Assembly: GCF_004123905.1 (NCBI RefSeq)
Contig: NZ_MZXW01000017.1
Span: 1 to 64,000, forward strand
Source: Bradyrhizobium betae
GTDB taxonomy: Bacteria > Pseudomonadota > Alphaproteobacteria > Rhizobiales > Xanthobacteraceae
Reading direction: 5' to 3'
DNA length: 64,000 nt
The position numbers and the translations under genes are program-made. Within the stretch, counting starts at the first letter, position 1, and every line of letters starts with the position of its first letter. Under the pieces are notes generated by a model that had not been told where the DNA came from, did not search any database, and worked only from the letters and a program-made list of their open reading frames with translations. This document shows positions 54,997 through 64,000 of this stretch, piece by piece.

Positions 54997-55485
54997 TCAG
55001 GCGGCGCGGGATGAATCCGCGGCCGCTTCACGTCCTTCCGGGATCTCGTCGTTCGCCATCAGCTTGGCGAGGTCGAAGATCACGACGAATTTCTCGCCCT
55101 TGCGGCCGATCCCGGCGGCATAGTCGGACTGCCACTTGCCGCCGACCTCGGGGATGGGCTCGATCGCCTGCTCGTCGATGTCGGTAACCTCGAACACGCA
55201 ATCTGCGACGAAGCCGACGCCGACCAGACGGTCCTTCATCGGCACGTCCAGGATGATGATGCGGGTCGCTTCAGTGGCCTCCACACCGGGCAGGCCGAGC
55301 TTGGTCCTGAGATCGACGATCGGATAGCCGCTACCACGCACGTCGATCATGCCGAGCAGGAAGTTCGGCGCATGGGGCAGCCGCGAGATCGGCCGCATGT
55401 CGAGGATCTCCCGAACATTGCGGATGCTGATGCCAAACGTCTCGCCGGCGAGCCCGAGCGTCAGATATTGCGAGGTTGCGGCCAT
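54997..55485 (-). CDS. cheW: Chemotaxis coupling protein
   Basis: A 162-residue CheW-fold protein: YLTLGLAGETFGISIRNVREI, NFLLGMIDVRGSGYPIVDLRTKLGL, VGFVADCVFEVTDI and KFVVIFDLAKLM. It bridges MCPs and CheA in receptor arrays. It lies between two mcp genes; a second, different cheW is at 59268-59729. The C-terminal tail is Ala/Ser-rich. Confidence 0.95.
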   Translation of the reverse strand: MAATSQYLTLGLAGETFGISIRNVREILDMRPISRLPHAPNFLLGMIDVRGSGYPIVDLRTKLGLPGVEATEATRIIILDVPMKDRLVGVGFVADCVFEVTDIDEQAIEPIPEVGGKWQSDYAAGIGRKGEKFVVIFDLAKLMANDEIPEGREAAADSSRAA

Positions 55486-55521
55486 GATGCGGTCCAGGGT
55501 CAGGTGATTTTCAGATTGTGG

Positions 55522-57450
55522 TCAGCGTTGGAATTCGGCGTCGCGGTCGTCTTCGCCGTCATGCATGTCGAAGGCGAAGCCGCCGCCGCCTGCGACCTTC
55601 ATCGCGCGCGCCGGCCTGCGAACGGGCGCAGGCTTCTTGGAGCCCCGATCCGCGGCCGCCATGGTTGCGGCCTTGGCACGGAGCTCGCCGACCGCACGGT
55701 CGATCGGCGCGGCTCTTTCGTGGCGGGTGGCCTGCTCGATGCGGAAGAAGGCAATGGTCGACTGAAGCTGCTCGGCCTGCGAGGCCAGCTCTTCCGAGGT
55801 CGAAGAGACCTGCTCGGAGGCGCTGGCATTCTGCTGGCCGACCTTGTCGAGCTGCTGGATCGCCTGGTTGATCTGGGCCGAGCCGACATCCTGCTCGCGG
55901 CAGGCTGCCGTGATTTCCTGAACCAGCTCGGCGGTCTTCTTGATATCAGGGACGAGCTTGGACAGCATGTCGCCGGCTTCCCGAGCAACCTTTACCGTTT
56001 CGGTCGACAGCGTGCCAATTTCGGCAGCCGCCGCCTGGCTGCGCTCGGCGAGCTTGCGCACTTCGGAGGCGACCACCGCAAAGCCCTTGCCGTGCTCGCC
56101 GGCGCGCGCGGCCTCGACCGCCGCATTGAGTGCCAGCAGGTCGGTCTGACGCGCGATCTCCTGCACGATCGTGATCTTCTCGGCGATGGTCTGCATCGCG
56201 TTGACGGCACGGCCGACCGCAGCGCCGCTTGCTTCCGCATCCTTCGCCGATTGTGCCGCGATCTGCTCGGTCTGGTTGGCGTTATCGGCGTTCTGCTTCA
56301 CGTTCGAGGCCATCTCCTCCATCGAGGAGGAGGCTTCCTCGGCGGACGAAGCCTGCTCGGTCGCGCCCTGCGAGAGCTGCTCGGCGCTGGCGGAGAGCTC
56401 CTGGCTGCCGGCCGAGACGTTCTGTGCCGCGGTCAGGGCTTCCGACACGATCTGCCGGAGTCTCTCCACCATGGTTTCAAAGGCAATTCCGAGCTTGTCC
56501 TTGTCGGAGATGCGCTTGGCTTCGACGGTGAGGTTGCCGCCGGCGATCTGGTTGGCAACCTCGGCCGTGGTTTTGAGGCTCGCGATCATGCGCTCCAGGG
56601 CCATACCGAGCGTATCCTTGTCCGACAAGCGCTTTGCTTCGACTTCGAGGTTGCCGAGCGCGATCTCGCCGGCGACTGCCGCTGTTGCATTCAGATTCGC
56701 GGTCATCGCATTGAGCGACTTGACGAGGTCACCGATCTCGTCGTTGCTCTTGACATCGATCGTCTGGCTGAGATCGCCGATCGCAACGGCGTTGGCCAGA
56801 CCCACGGCCTTCGTCAGGGCACGACTGATGCTCAGCGCCATCAAGGTCGCGGCGGCGGCGCCGATGATCAGGGAAGCAATAAGGATGCTCAGCAACAGGA
56901 TCTGGGCATGGCTGCTGTCCGCCCTCGCCTGTTCAGCCCGCTCATCCATGAGCTTCTTCAGGAAGCCGACATAGTCCTCCAGGCTCTTCGACGCCTCTGC
57001 GACGGCCTTTCGGACGTCTCCGGTCGACTGCTCCATAGCCTTGGCCTTGTCGTTTCGCGCGAATTTGAGCGACTCGTCCTGGGCGGCGTTCACGTTGGTG
57101 TAGAGGGCCGAGAACTTGTCGAGCATCTTCTTGCCGGTTTCGGTCGCCGTCGCATAGATGTCGTCCCTGACCTTCAGCAGATCCGCGCGAATCTTCCGGA
57201 CCTCGCCCGTGTAGCGCTCGACATCGCTCTCCGACTGCGCCAGGATCGCATTCTTCTCAGCGCGAATTTGCAGCAACAGATCTTTCTGCAATTCGTCGGC
57301 CTTGGTCGATCTTGCGGCGGCGCCGATCAGGACCTCGGTGGTGGAGGCCAACTCGCTGAGCTTCAGATACGAAATCGCACCTGCGATCATGGAGAGCAGG
57401 AGAACGGCTCCAAAGGCACTGGCGAGCTTTGCTTTGACCGTAAATCGCAT
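55522..57450 (-). CDS. Methyl-accepting chemotaxis protein with three HAMP units
   Basis: A 642-residue receptor starting [20 protein letters not shown]. It has a periplasmic four-helix-type sensor and a second membrane helix. Three successive HAMP-like units follow at about 205-258 ([23 protein letters not shown]), 258-302 ([23 protein letters not shown]) and 302-348 ([23 protein letters not shown]). The signalling domain has [20 protein letters not shown]. The C-terminus is [11 protein letters not shown]. It is the longest of the three. The start at 57450 is chosen by comparison with the other two, which begin with the same nine residues. Confidence 0.95.
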   Translation of the reverse strand: MRFTVKAKLASAFGAVLLLSMIAGAISYLKLSELASTTEVLIGAAARSTKADELQKDLLLQIRAEKNAILAQSESDVERYTGEVRKIRADLLKVRDDIYATATETGKKMLDKFSALYTNVNAAQDESLKFARNDKAKAMEQSTGDVRKAVAEASKSLEDYVGFLKKLMDERAEQARADSSHAQILLLSILIASLIIGAAAATLMALSISRALTKAVGLANAVAIGDLSQTIDVKSNDEIGDLVKSLNAMTANLNATAAVAGEIALGNLEVEAKRLSDKDTLGMALERMIASLKTTAEVANQIAGGNLTVEAKRISDKDKLGIAFETMVERLRQIVSEALTAAQNVSAGSQELSASAEQLSQGATEQASSAEEASSSMEEMASNVKQNADNANQTEQIAAQSAKDAEASGAAVGRAVNAMQTIAEKITIVQEIARQTDLLALNAAVEAARAGEHGKGFAVVASEVRKLAERSQAAAAEIGTLSTETVKVAREAGDMLSKLVPDIKKTAELVQEITAACREQDVGSAQINQAIQQLDKVGQQNASASEQVSSTSEELASQAEQLQSTIAFFRIEQATRHERAAPIDRAVGELRAKAATMAAADRGSKKPAPVRRPARAMKVAGGGGFAFDMHDGEDDRDAEFQR

Positions 57451-57533
57451 GTTCGAAAACCCTCGGGCCGGGCCCGGTTTGATGTTGGAAAATGCGAGCG
57501 ACACCACCTGCTGCGCTCGTCCAGCAACAAAAC

Positions 57534-59231
57534 TCAGCGTTGGAACTCGGCGTCGCGGTCGTCTTCGCCGTCTTGCATGTCGAAGGCGAAGCCACCACCA
57601 CCGGCGACTTTCATCGCGCGCGCCGGCCTGCGGGCAGGCGCGGGCTTCTTCGTGCCCCGATCCGCAGCCGCCATGTGCGCAGCCTTGGTGCGAAGCTGAG
57701 TGACAGCTCGATCGATCGGGGCAGATGCGACGTTTTCGCCGCGTCCAGCGTGTTCGATTCGGAAGAAAGAGATGGTCGACTGGAGCTGCTCGGCCTGCGA
57801 GGCCAGCTCTTCCGAGGTCGAGGACACCTGCTCGGAGGCGCTGGCATTCTGCTGGCCGACCTTGTCGAGCTGCTGGATCGCCTGGTTGATCTGGGCCGAG
57901 CCGACGTCCTGCTCGCGGCAGGCCGCCGTGATTTCCTGAACCAGCTCGGCGGTCTTCTTGATATCAGGGACGAGCTTGGACAGCATGTCGCCGGCTTCCC
58001 GAGCGACCTTTACCGTTTCGGTCGACAGCGTGCCAATCTCGGCAGCCGCCGCCTGGCTGCGCTCGGCGAGCTTGCGCACTTCGGAGGCGACCACCGCAAA
58101 GCCCTTGCCGTGCTCGCCGGCGCGCGCGGCTTCGACGGCCGCGTTGAGCGCGAGCAGGTCGGTCTGACGCGCGATCTCCTGCACGATCGTGATCTTCTCG
58201 GCGATGGTTTGCATCGCGTTGACGGCCCGCCCCACGGCAGCGCCGCTGGCTTCCGCGTCCCTGGCCGACTGACCCGCAATCTTCTCGGTCTGGTTGGCGT
58301 TGTCTGCGTTCTGCTTGACGTTCGAGGCCATCTCTTCCATCGACGAGGAGGCTTCCTCGGCGGACGAGGCCTGCTCGGTCGCGCCCTGCGAGAGCTGCTC
58401 GGCGCTGGCGGAGAGCTCCTGGCTGCCGGCGGAAACGTTGCTGGCCGCGGTAAGAGCTTCCTCGACCACCTGACGAAGCTTTTCCACCATCGTGTTCAGA
58501 GATTTCACGAGATCGCCGATCTCGTCATTGCTGGAGACGTTGATCGTCTGGCTGAGGTCGCCGTTCGCCACCGCACCGGCAAGGCCGACCGCGCGGCTGA
58601 GGCCACGCGAAATGCTCATCGAAATCCAGATCGCAGCGATCAGGCCGATCGCCAGCGAGGCCAGCACGGCCGAGATCAGCAACATGTGAGCGCGGTTGCC
58701 GTCCTCGTGAGCCATCGCGGCCCGCTCCGCCATGTTCTTCTTGACGTTGGTGACGTAAGCATTCGCGGCTTCCATGGCCTCATTGACGGCCTTGCGGACC
58801 TCGACCGCGGAGAGCTCGACGGCTTTCGGCCTGTCGGTCCGGGCGGCCTTGAGAGCGCTGTCCTGAACGGCAACCATCCGGGCGTAGGCCGCGCCGAAAT
58901 TCTCGATCAGCTTCTTGCCTTCGGTAGAGGCCTGCGCGTGGATTTCCTCCTTCAACTTCAGAAGCGTCTCGCGCTGCTTGGCGATCTCGGCGACAAAGCC
59001 GTCCGCCTCGCTATCGGGCGCCAGAAGGAGATTCTTCTCGGCCCGAACCTGGAGCAGAATGCCCTTCTCGATTTCTGCTGCGCGGTCCATCCGGCCGGCG
59101 CGCGATACGAGGTTGTCCGCCGTGTCGATCATCTCGCTCAACTTCACATAAGCGAGACCGCCCGCCGCCATCGAGAGCAGCAGGACGACGCCGAACGCGC
59201 TTGCCAGCTTCGCCTTGACCGTAAATCTCAT
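57534..59231 (-). CDS. Methyl-accepting chemotaxis protein with one HAMP unit
   Basis: A 565-residue receptor with the same plan as its neighbours: [21 protein letters not shown], a four-helix-type sensor, a second membrane helix and a single HAMP (about 203-255, [24 protein letters not shown]). The common signalling domain and the C-terminal [11 protein letters not shown] follow. The sensor part differs from the other two ([20 protein letters not shown] is similar to the 53138 receptor). Ligand unknown. Confidence 0.95.
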   Translation of the reverse strand: MRFTVKAKLASAFGVVLLLSMAAGGLAYVKLSEMIDTADNLVSRAGRMDRAAEIEKGILLQVRAEKNLLLAPDSEADGFVAEIAKQRETLLKLKEEIHAQASTEGKKLIENFGAAYARMVAVQDSALKAARTDRPKAVELSAVEVRKAVNEAMEAANAYVTNVKKNMAERAAMAHEDGNRAHMLLISAVLASLAIGLIAAIWISMSISRGLSRAVGLAGAVANGDLSQTINVSSNDEIGDLVKSLNTMVEKLRQVVEEALTAASNVSAGSQELSASAEQLSQGATEQASSAEEASSSMEEMASNVKQNADNANQTEKIAGQSARDAEASGAAVGRAVNAMQTIAEKITIVQEIARQTDLLALNAAVEAARAGEHGKGFAVVASEVRKLAERSQAAAAEIGTLSTETVKVAREAGDMLSKLVPDIKKTAELVQEITAACREQDVGSAQINQAIQQLDKVGQQNASASEQVSSTSEELASQAEQLQSTISFFRIEHAGRGENVASAPIDRAVTQLRTKAAHMAAADRGTKKPAPARRPARAMKVAGGGGFAFDMQDGEDDRDAEFQR

Positions 59232-59267
59232 TTCCAGCCCCTACCGATCTCGCCCCGAGACCGCATT

Positions 59268-59729
59268 TCAATTCAGGATGCGTTCCATGTTGGGAACGAT
59301 GACAAACTCTTCACGCCACTTCGCAATGAAGCGAATGAACTCCGGCTTCCAGTGCATGCCGACGCGCGGCGTCTGCTGCACGTCGGCCTGTGAAATCTCG
59401 GTGACCTCGTAGACCTTGTCGGCGGTCACGCCGACCAGCACCGGCTCGCCGTCGAGATTGAGCTCGATGACGACGATGCGCGTGTCGGCCGAATTCTGCG
59501 GCTGCGGCATGCCGAAGCGGATGCGCAGGTCGGCGAGCGGAATGACGTTGCCGCGCACATTGATGACGCTGGGAACGAACGCCCGCGCGCCCGCCACCTT
59601 GGTGACCGGCACGGGATCGATGATCTCCCGCACGAGGCCCGCATCGAGCGCAAACTTCTCCTCACCGAGGCCGATCATCACGACCTGCATCGCGTTAGCC
59701 TGAGGTTCCCCCGTCAAACCGTCGTTCAT
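59268..59729 (-). CDS. cheW: Chemotaxis coupling protein (second CheW)
   Basis: A 153-residue CheW-fold protein: VVMIGLGEEKFALDAGLVREII, AFVPSVINVRGNVIPLADLRIRFG, VGVTADKVYEVTEI and an ending WREEFVIVPNMERIL. It differs clearly from the other CheW. The ATG at 59729 shares bases with the cheA stop (TGATG), so the two are translationally coupled; a GTG at 59732 is also possible. It probably is the main CheA partner. Confidence 0.95.
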   Translation of the reverse strand: MNDGLTGEPQANAMQVVMIGLGEEKFALDAGLVREIIDPVPVTKVAGARAFVPSVINVRGNVIPLADLRIRFGMPQPQNSADTRIVVIELNLDGEPVLVGVTADKVYEVTEISQADVQQTPRVGMHWKPEFIRFIAKWREEFVIVPNMERILN

Positions 59730-61837
59730 CACGCCGCCTCACTGATATGCTGCTTCTCGACCTTCGACTGCGCCAGCGCGACGAGCTGCGCGACGTCGAG
59801 GATCAGCGCCGCCGTGCCATCCCCCAGAATGGTGGCGCCCGAGAAGATCGTGACGTCGGAATGCAGCTTGGAGAGCGACTTGATCACGGTCTGGTGGTTG
59901 CCGATGATCTGGTCGGCGACCAGACCGACGTGGGTCTCGCCGGTCGAGATGATGATCGTCTTCTGATGCCGGTCGGGCGTGCCCGACGCGGTCATGATCT
60001 CACGCAGCCTGAGGAACGGCACGAGGTTGCCGCGCACGTTGAGGAAGTTGCGGCCGCGGGAGCGCTCGTCCTCGGCCGTCAGCTCGATGCATTCCTCCAC
60101 CGCTGACAGCGGAATGATGTAGCGGCCTTCGCCGACGCGGATCAGAAGACCCTCGATGATCGCGAGCGTCAGCGGCAGGCGCAGCGTCACGGTGGTGCCC
60201 TGGCCCGGCCGGGTCGACAGGTCGATCGTGCCGCGCATGTTCTCGATGGTGCGCTTGACCACGTCCATGCCGACGCCGCGGCCGGAGAGTGCCGAGATGG
60301 TCTGCGCGGTCGAGAAGCCCGGGTGGAACAGGAACTGGTGGATCTCGTGGTCGGTGAGCACGGCGCCGGCCGCGATCAGCCCCTGCTCTTCCGCCTTCGC
60401 ACGGATGCGCGCGGTGTTGAGGCCGCCGCCATTGTCCTTGACGGTGACGAGCACCTGCGCGCCGGAATGAACGGCGGCGAGCTCGATCCGGCCCTGCTCG
60501 GTCTTGCCGTTGGCGGAGCGGGTCGCGGTGTCCTCGATGCCGTGGTCGATCGCGTTGCGGATCAGGTGCACCAAGGGATCGGCGAGGCACTCGATCATGG
60601 TCTTGTCGAGCTCGGTATCCTCGCCCGTGGTGACGAAGTCGACCGGCTTCGACAGATCGCGCGACAGATCGTGGATCAGGCGGCGGAAGCGGCCGAACAG
60701 CGAGCCGATCGGCACCATGCGCGCGCCCATCGTGGTGTCGCGCAAGGACGAGGCGAGGCGCTCGATTTCCTCGGCGATCATCTTGATCGAGAGATCGGAG
60801 CCGGACGAGGCCAGTTGCGTCAGGCGGGCCTGGGCGATGACGAGCTCACCGACCCGGTCCATCAACTCGTCGAGGCGCTCGGCCTGGACGCGGACGGTGG
60901 CGATGCCGCGATCCTGCTTGGCTTCGGGCTTCGGTTCGGCTTTGGGCTCCGCCTTGATCTCAGACTTGATCTCAGACTTGATCTCAGACTTGATCTCAGA
61001 CTTGGCGACCGGCTGCTCGGCGACAGGCGCAGCAACAGCCGCGACCACCGGTGCCGGCATCTCGGCGACCGGAGCCGGCTCTTCGTCGAGCAACTGGAAC
61101 AGCGGTAACGGCGCGGGCGCCTCGACATGCTCCAGCGGCGAGAGCGTCAGCTTCATCTCGTCCGAGACGAACATGAAGACGTCGTCAATTGCGTCCTTGT
61201 CGCAGGCCGCATGCAGCTTGACGTCCCACTTCAGATAGCAGTCTTCCGGCTCCAGCTCGTCGAGGAAGGGGATGCCGTCGGTCACGGGCACGACGAAGCA
61301 GGGGCCGAGCTTGCAAAGGTCTTCCAGCAGGTCGAGCGGGTTCGAGCCGTTGCGCAGGATGTGGGATTCGAATTCCAGATAAAGGTGCCAGCCGGCCTGC
61401 TTGCTCTCCGCGGGCGCCAGCGGCGGCGCCTCGGCGATCTCGGCGACGGGAGCGGCAGACTGGTCGGGAAACACGAAGCGCTTGAGGTCGTCGAGGATGG
61501 CCTCGCCAATGATGTCGTCGGTCGACTGCGGATCCTCGATCAGCGCGCGGATATAGTCCTTGGCGGCAAGCGCGACCGAGATGAGCTCCTGGGTCGGCTT
61601 GATCTCGCCCTTGCGGACGCGGTCGAAGGCGGTTTCGAATTCGTGGGTGAAGGAGGCGACCTTGTCGAAGCCGAACATCGCGCCCGAGCCCTTGATCGTA
61701 TGTAGGGCGCGGAAGGCGGAATCGACCAGCTCGCGGTCGTCGGGACGCTGGCCGAGATCGAGCAGGGCCCCTTCCAGGACCTCGAACAGCTCGCTGGCTT
61801 CCTGGCGAAAGACCTCGGTCGGGTCCATCGCACTCAT
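59729..61837 (-). CDS. cheA: Chemotaxis histidine kinase
   Basis: A 702-residue CheA. The Hpt domain has phospho-acceptor His46 in FRALHTIKGSGAMFGFD. A P2-like domain lies at about 155-255 (WDVKLHAACDKDAIDDVFMF). An Ala/Pro/Lys-rich linker with four KSEI repeats precedes the dimer domain (VQAERLDELMDRVGELVIAQARLT), the ATPase domain (HLIRNAIDHGIED, GVGMDVVKRTIENMRG) and a C-terminal CheW-like domain. It phosphorylates CheY and CheB. The start overlaps the cheY stop (ATGA). Confidence 0.97.
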   Translation of the reverse strand: MSAMDPTEVFRQEASELFEVLEGALLDLGQRPDDRELVDSAFRALHTIKGSGAMFGFDKVASFTHEFETAFDRVRKGEIKPTQELISVALAAKDYIRALIEDPQSTDDIIGEAILDDLKRFVFPDQSAAPVAEIAEAPPLAPAESKQAGWHLYLEFESHILRNGSNPLDLLEDLCKLGPCFVVPVTDGIPFLDELEPEDCYLKWDVKLHAACDKDAIDDVFMFVSDEMKLTLSPLEHVEAPAPLPLFQLLDEEPAPVAEMPAPVVAAVAAPVAEQPVAKSEIKSEIKSEIKSEIKAEPKAEPKPEAKQDRGIATVRVQAERLDELMDRVGELVIAQARLTQLASSGSDLSIKMIAEEIERLASSLRDTTMGARMVPIGSLFGRFRRLIHDLSRDLSKPVDFVTTGEDTELDKTMIECLADPLVHLIRNAIDHGIEDTATRSANGKTEQGRIELAAVHSGAQVLVTVKDNGGGLNTARIRAKAEEQGLIAAGAVLTDHEIHQFLFHPGFSTAQTISALSGRGVGMDVVKRTIENMRGTIDLSTRPGQGTTVTLRLPLTLAIIEGLLIRVGEGRYIIPLSAVEECIELTAEDERSRGRNFLNVRGNLVPFLRLREIMTASGTPDRHQKTIIISTGETHVGLVADQIIGNHQTVIKSLSKLHSDVTIFSGATILGDGTAALILDVAQLVALAQSKVEKQHISEAA
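60953..61000 (-). repeat. Four 12-bp direct repeats in the cheA linker
   Basis: The unit CTTGATCTCAGA occurs four times head to tail, coding KSEI repeats in the linker between the P2 and dimer domains. Such perfect in-frame units can expand or contract by slippage and change linker length without a frameshift. Confidence 0.9.
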
Positions 61838-62199
61838 GCGCGCACCAGCTTAGCGACGACGGCGAGCAATTGCTCCGGCTTGAATGGCTTGGTGATCCAG
61901 CCGGTGGCGCCGGCGCTCTTGGCTTCCTGCTTCACCGTGTCGTTGGATTCGGTGGTCAGGAACACGATGGGCATGCCGACCGCGCTCGGCAGCTTGCGCA
62001 GCGCCTTGATCAGCTCCAGACCGTTCATGACGGGCATATTGAGGTCGGTGATGACGAGGTCGAGCTTGCCGGCCTGCGCCTTGGCGAGGCCTTGCGCGCC
62101 GTCACCGGCCTCGATCACGCTGTGACCGGCCGGCTCGAGCACGACCTTGATCATCTGGCGGATGCTGGGAGAGTCGTCGACCGTGAGAATCGTGGCCAT
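61834..62199 (-). CDS. cheY: Chemotaxis response regulator
   Basis: A 121-residue single receiver domain: ILTVDDSPSIRQMI, phospho-acceptor Asp52 in LVITDLNMPVMNG, FLTTESNDT (Thr switch) and GWITKPFKPEQLL (Lys). It would bind the flagellar motor or act as a phosphate sink. The start at 62199 overlaps the stop of the STAS gene by one base (TAATG), and its end overlaps cheA, so the order STAS-cheY-cheA is tightly coupled. Confidence 0.95.
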   Translation of the reverse strand: MATILTVDDSPSIRQMIKVVLEPAGHSVIEAGDGAQGLAKAQAGKLDLVITDLNMPVMNGLELIKALRKLPSAVGMPIVFLTTESNDTVKQEAKSAGATGWITKPFKPEQLLAVVAKLVRA

Positions 62200-62522
62200 T
62201 AGGTGCCATCTTTCTTTTGCGGGAAATGCTGATCGATCATCGCATCGCTGGCGAAGCCGGCACGGCGAAGAGTGTTGCGTAGAGACTGGGAGAATGAGGT
62301 GAGCACTACAGGGCGGCCCTGGGCCTCGCCCGTCCTGGCGGTCGACAGCAGAAGCTGGATCGAGGTGACGTCGGCCTTGTCGACGCTCGAGCAATCGATC
62401 TCGAGCCGGTCCTGCCGGCCGAAAGCTTCGCGGATCAGGTCATAGACATTGCGGATCGCAGCAATGCTGCAATCCGCGGGCAGCCGCAGGGACCACTTCG
62501 GCTCCGTAGTATCAGACGACAT
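62199..62522 (-). CDS. STAS-domain protein (first gene of the che operon)
   Basis: A 107-residue protein with an anti-sigma-antagonist-like STAS fold: WSLRLPADCSIAAIRNVYDLIREAF, RLEIDCSSVDKADVTSIQLLLSTARTGEAQGRPVVL and SQSLRNTLRRAGF. The usual phosphorylatable Ser/Thr of SpoIIAA sits in the D-x-S/T-G-L-x-x-L loop; here the loop reads KADVTSIQLLL, which keeps a Thr-Ser. GGGGGAC precedes the ATG at 62522. Its tie to cheY and cheA suggests a link between chemotaxis signalling and another pathway; role inferred. Confidence 0.88.
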   Translation of the reverse strand: MSSDTTEPKWSLRLPADCSIAAIRNVYDLIREAFGRQDRLEIDCSSVDKADVTSIQLLLSTARTGEAQGRPVVLTSFSQSLRNTLRRAGFASDAMIDQHFPQKKDGT

Positions 62523-62808
62523 TCGTCCCCCAAATTTCCTCGGGGTTCGCTGCACGCATGGCGCGAATCCCGCGCACGACTATTCGGGTTGGAGAGTATG
62601 CAAACCCCTAATGAGAGCCTCCGTACAACTACGGGTCACAATCCCAAAAACTTCGCGTATGCATGCAGACGTGCATGGCCAGCACAAATCTCATGCGCTG
62701 GGCGCGGTCTCGATGCAGTTTGTGACGGGTTGGACGTTTGCTCCGCGTTAAATCGCAAAGGCTATTCGTTGAGGTCATGCCTCGCCATCCGAACGAGCCC
62801 GGCCGCCG

Positions 62809-63948
62809 ATGCTGACTCAAGCGCTTCTCGTTGATGACAGCCGCTCTGTCCTCAATTTCCTGAAACGACATATCGAGGCGGAAGGCCTGGTCGAGGCCAC
62901 GACCTTCCTCGATCCCGTCGAGGCACTGGCCTGCGCGCGCAAGCGCGTGTTCGACCTCGTGCTGGTCGACTACGAGATGCCGCATATGGACGGCATCAGC
63001 TTCATCCGCGCCTTCCGCACCCTGCCCGGCTGCGCCGACATCCCGATCGCGATGATCACGTCGCGACAGACCGACGACATCAAGATGGAAGCGCTGCAGG
63101 CTGGTGCAACCGATTTCTTACCGAAACAGCCACAAAGCGTCGAGATGACGGTGCGCCTGCGCAATCTGGTGCATCTTGGTGCAGCCGTACGCAAGCAGAA
63201 CGACCGTGCCGCTGATCTCGCGAGCGCCGTCGCCGCCGCGACCCAAAAACTCGGCGAGCGCGAGGAGGAGATCATCCTGCGGCTCGCGCTCGCGGTCGAA
63301 TACCGTGACAACGACACCGGCGAGCACACGCTGCGGGTCGCCCGCTACAGCCGCATCATCGCCGAACAGCTCGGCCTGCCACCCCGGCTCTGCCGCGACA
63401 TCTATCTGGCCGCCCCCCTGCACGACGTCGGCAAGGTCGCCATTCCCGATAAGATCCTGCTCAAGCCTGGCCGGCTGACCGACGAGGAGATGGCTGTCAT
63501 CCGCACCCACGCCACGATCGGCGAGAAGATCCTGGCGGACTCCAGTTGCGAGCTGATCCAGCTCGGTGCGCAAATTGCCGCAGGCCACCATGAGCGCTGG
63601 GACGGCGCGGGCTATCCGAACGGCCTCAAGGCGGACGAGATCCCGGTTGCCGCACGCGTGGTCGCGGTTGCCGACGTCTTTGACGCCCTGACGACGCGGC
63701 GGCCATATAAAGAGCCGATGCCGCTCGAGGTCGCCCGCAACTATCTGGTCGAGAACCAGGGCCGGCAATTCGATCCGGCCTGCGTCGAAGCCTTCTTGTC
63801 GCGCTGGGACGACGTCGTGGAGATCGCCGCCGGGCAGCAGGCGACGCCCTTCCAGAAGACCGAGGCTCCACTGGCGCCAATTATAGAGTGTGCGGTTGAG
63901 AACCGTCTGGTCGAGGATCGCTCGTCTGAGGCCGTTCCGGCCGATTGA
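62809..63948 (+). CDS. Response regulator with HD-GYP c-di-GMP phosphodiesterase output
   Basis: A 379-residue protein. The receiver domain has ALLVDDSRSVLNFL, Asp54 in LVLVDYEMPHMDG and ATDFLPKQ. A helical linker leads to an HD-GYP domain with YRDNDTGEHTLRVARYS, LHDVGKVAIPDKIL, IAAGHHERWDGAGYPNGL and RVVAVADVFDALTTRRPY. The full H-D and GYP motifs suggest an active c-di-GMP phosphodiesterase. It is divergent from the che operon, with 286 bases between, and so may tie motility to c-di-GMP and EPS output. Confidence 0.95.
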   Translation: MLTQALLVDDSRSVLNFLKRHIEAEGLVEATTFLDPVEALACARKRVFDLVLVDYEMPHMDGISFIRAFRTLPGCADIPIAMITSRQTDDIKMEALQAGATDFLPKQPQSVEMTVRLRNLVHLGAAVRKQNDRAADLASAVAAATQKLGEREEEIILRLALAVEYRDNDTGEHTLRVARYSRIIAEQLGLPPRLCRDIYLAAPLHDVGKVAIPDKILLKPGRLTDEEMAVIRTHATIGEKILADSSCELIQLGAQIAAGHHERWDGAGYPNGLKADEIPVAARVVAVADVFDALTTRRPYKEPMPLEVARNYLVENQGRQFDPACVEAFLSRWDDVVEIAAGQQATPFQKTEAPLAPIIECAVENRLVEDRSSEAVPAD

Positions 63949-63949
63949 C

Positions 63950-64000
63950 ATGATCAATCCGGGCAAGAGCTTGCCGCGGCTCTGTTTTCTCCAGTCGCCG
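63950..64000 (+). CDS. Possible start of another gene, cut by window edge
   Basis: An ATG overlapping no stop opens a frame of 17 codons to the window end (MINPGKSLPRLCFLQSP). It begins one base after the HD-GYP stop. Too short to judge; may be non-coding. Confidence 0.2.
   Translation, partial: MINPGKSLPRLCFLQSP

Larger units (their letters stand above)
53340..58440 (-). repeat. Three near-identical mcp signalling-domain segments
   Basis: The DNA coding for the receptor signalling domain is almost the same at about 53340-54060, 55730-56460 and 57760-58440, while sensor-coding parts differ. Long identical stretches (for example the segment coding [20 protein letters not shown]) suggest recent duplication or ongoing gene conversion. 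The listed span covers all three copies and the genes between. Confidence 0.8.

Overview
The window is high-GC DNA with densely packed, often overlapping genes. Gene content points to an alphaproteobacterium, most likely Bradyrhizobium or a close relative. The pointers are a PssD/PssE glycosyltransferase pair, an ExoP-type BY-kinase, rhizobial-style acyltransferases, many small secreted proteins of unknown function, and a large alphaproteobacterial chemotaxis operon. The genus is inferred from gene content; no rRNA or other taxonomic marker is present. I saw no tRNA, rRNA, CRISPR array, insertion sequence or phage gene.

Region 1 (1-48300) is a large exopolysaccharide (EPS) locus of the Wzx/Wzy type. 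It holds nucleotide-sugar genes (gmd partial, rmlA, rmlB), an initiating undecaprenyl-phosphate sugar transferase (36710-38224), and seven glycosyltransferase genes (pssD, pssE, a WecG/TagA type, three GT4, one GT2). It also holds four membrane acyltransferases, a Wzx flippase, three Wzy/O-antigen-ligase-like proteins, a Wza-type exporter and a Wzz/BY-kinase. The expected chain is: sugar activation, transfer of the first sugar to undecaprenyl phosphate, stepwise glycosylation and acylation, flipping, polymerisation, and export through the Wzz-Wza channel. Around and between these genes are many small secreted or membrane proteins, several in paralogous pairs whose members lie on opposite sides of the locus.

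The most unusual part of region 1 is a set of three proteins with a glycoside hydrolase family 12 (GH12)-like domain. One is a simple periplasmic or secreted protein. Two are giant proteins with RTX repeats at the N-terminus, then the GH12-like domain, then long arrays of Ig-like repeats (nine in one; four plus FG-GAP repeats in the other). They look like secreted EPS- or plant-glucan-processing enzymes, comparable in concept to ExsH/PlyA but from another family. A LapG-type (BTLCP) cysteine protease, a PPP-type phosphatase and small envelope proteins sit at the right side.

Region 2 (about 48300-64000) begins with a small DNA-binding-like protein and a GrlR-like protein, then a long minus-strand chemotaxis operon. 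Its transcription order is STAS protein, cheY, cheA, cheW, mcp, mcp, cheW, mcp, cheR, cheB, and an unusual 575-residue MCP-like soluble protein. The three MCPs carry one, three and two HAMP domains respectively but have almost identical signalling domains. A response regulator with an HD-GYP (c-di-GMP phosphodiesterase) output is divergently transcribed from the operon. All functional statements rest on motif recognition by eye; no database search was run.
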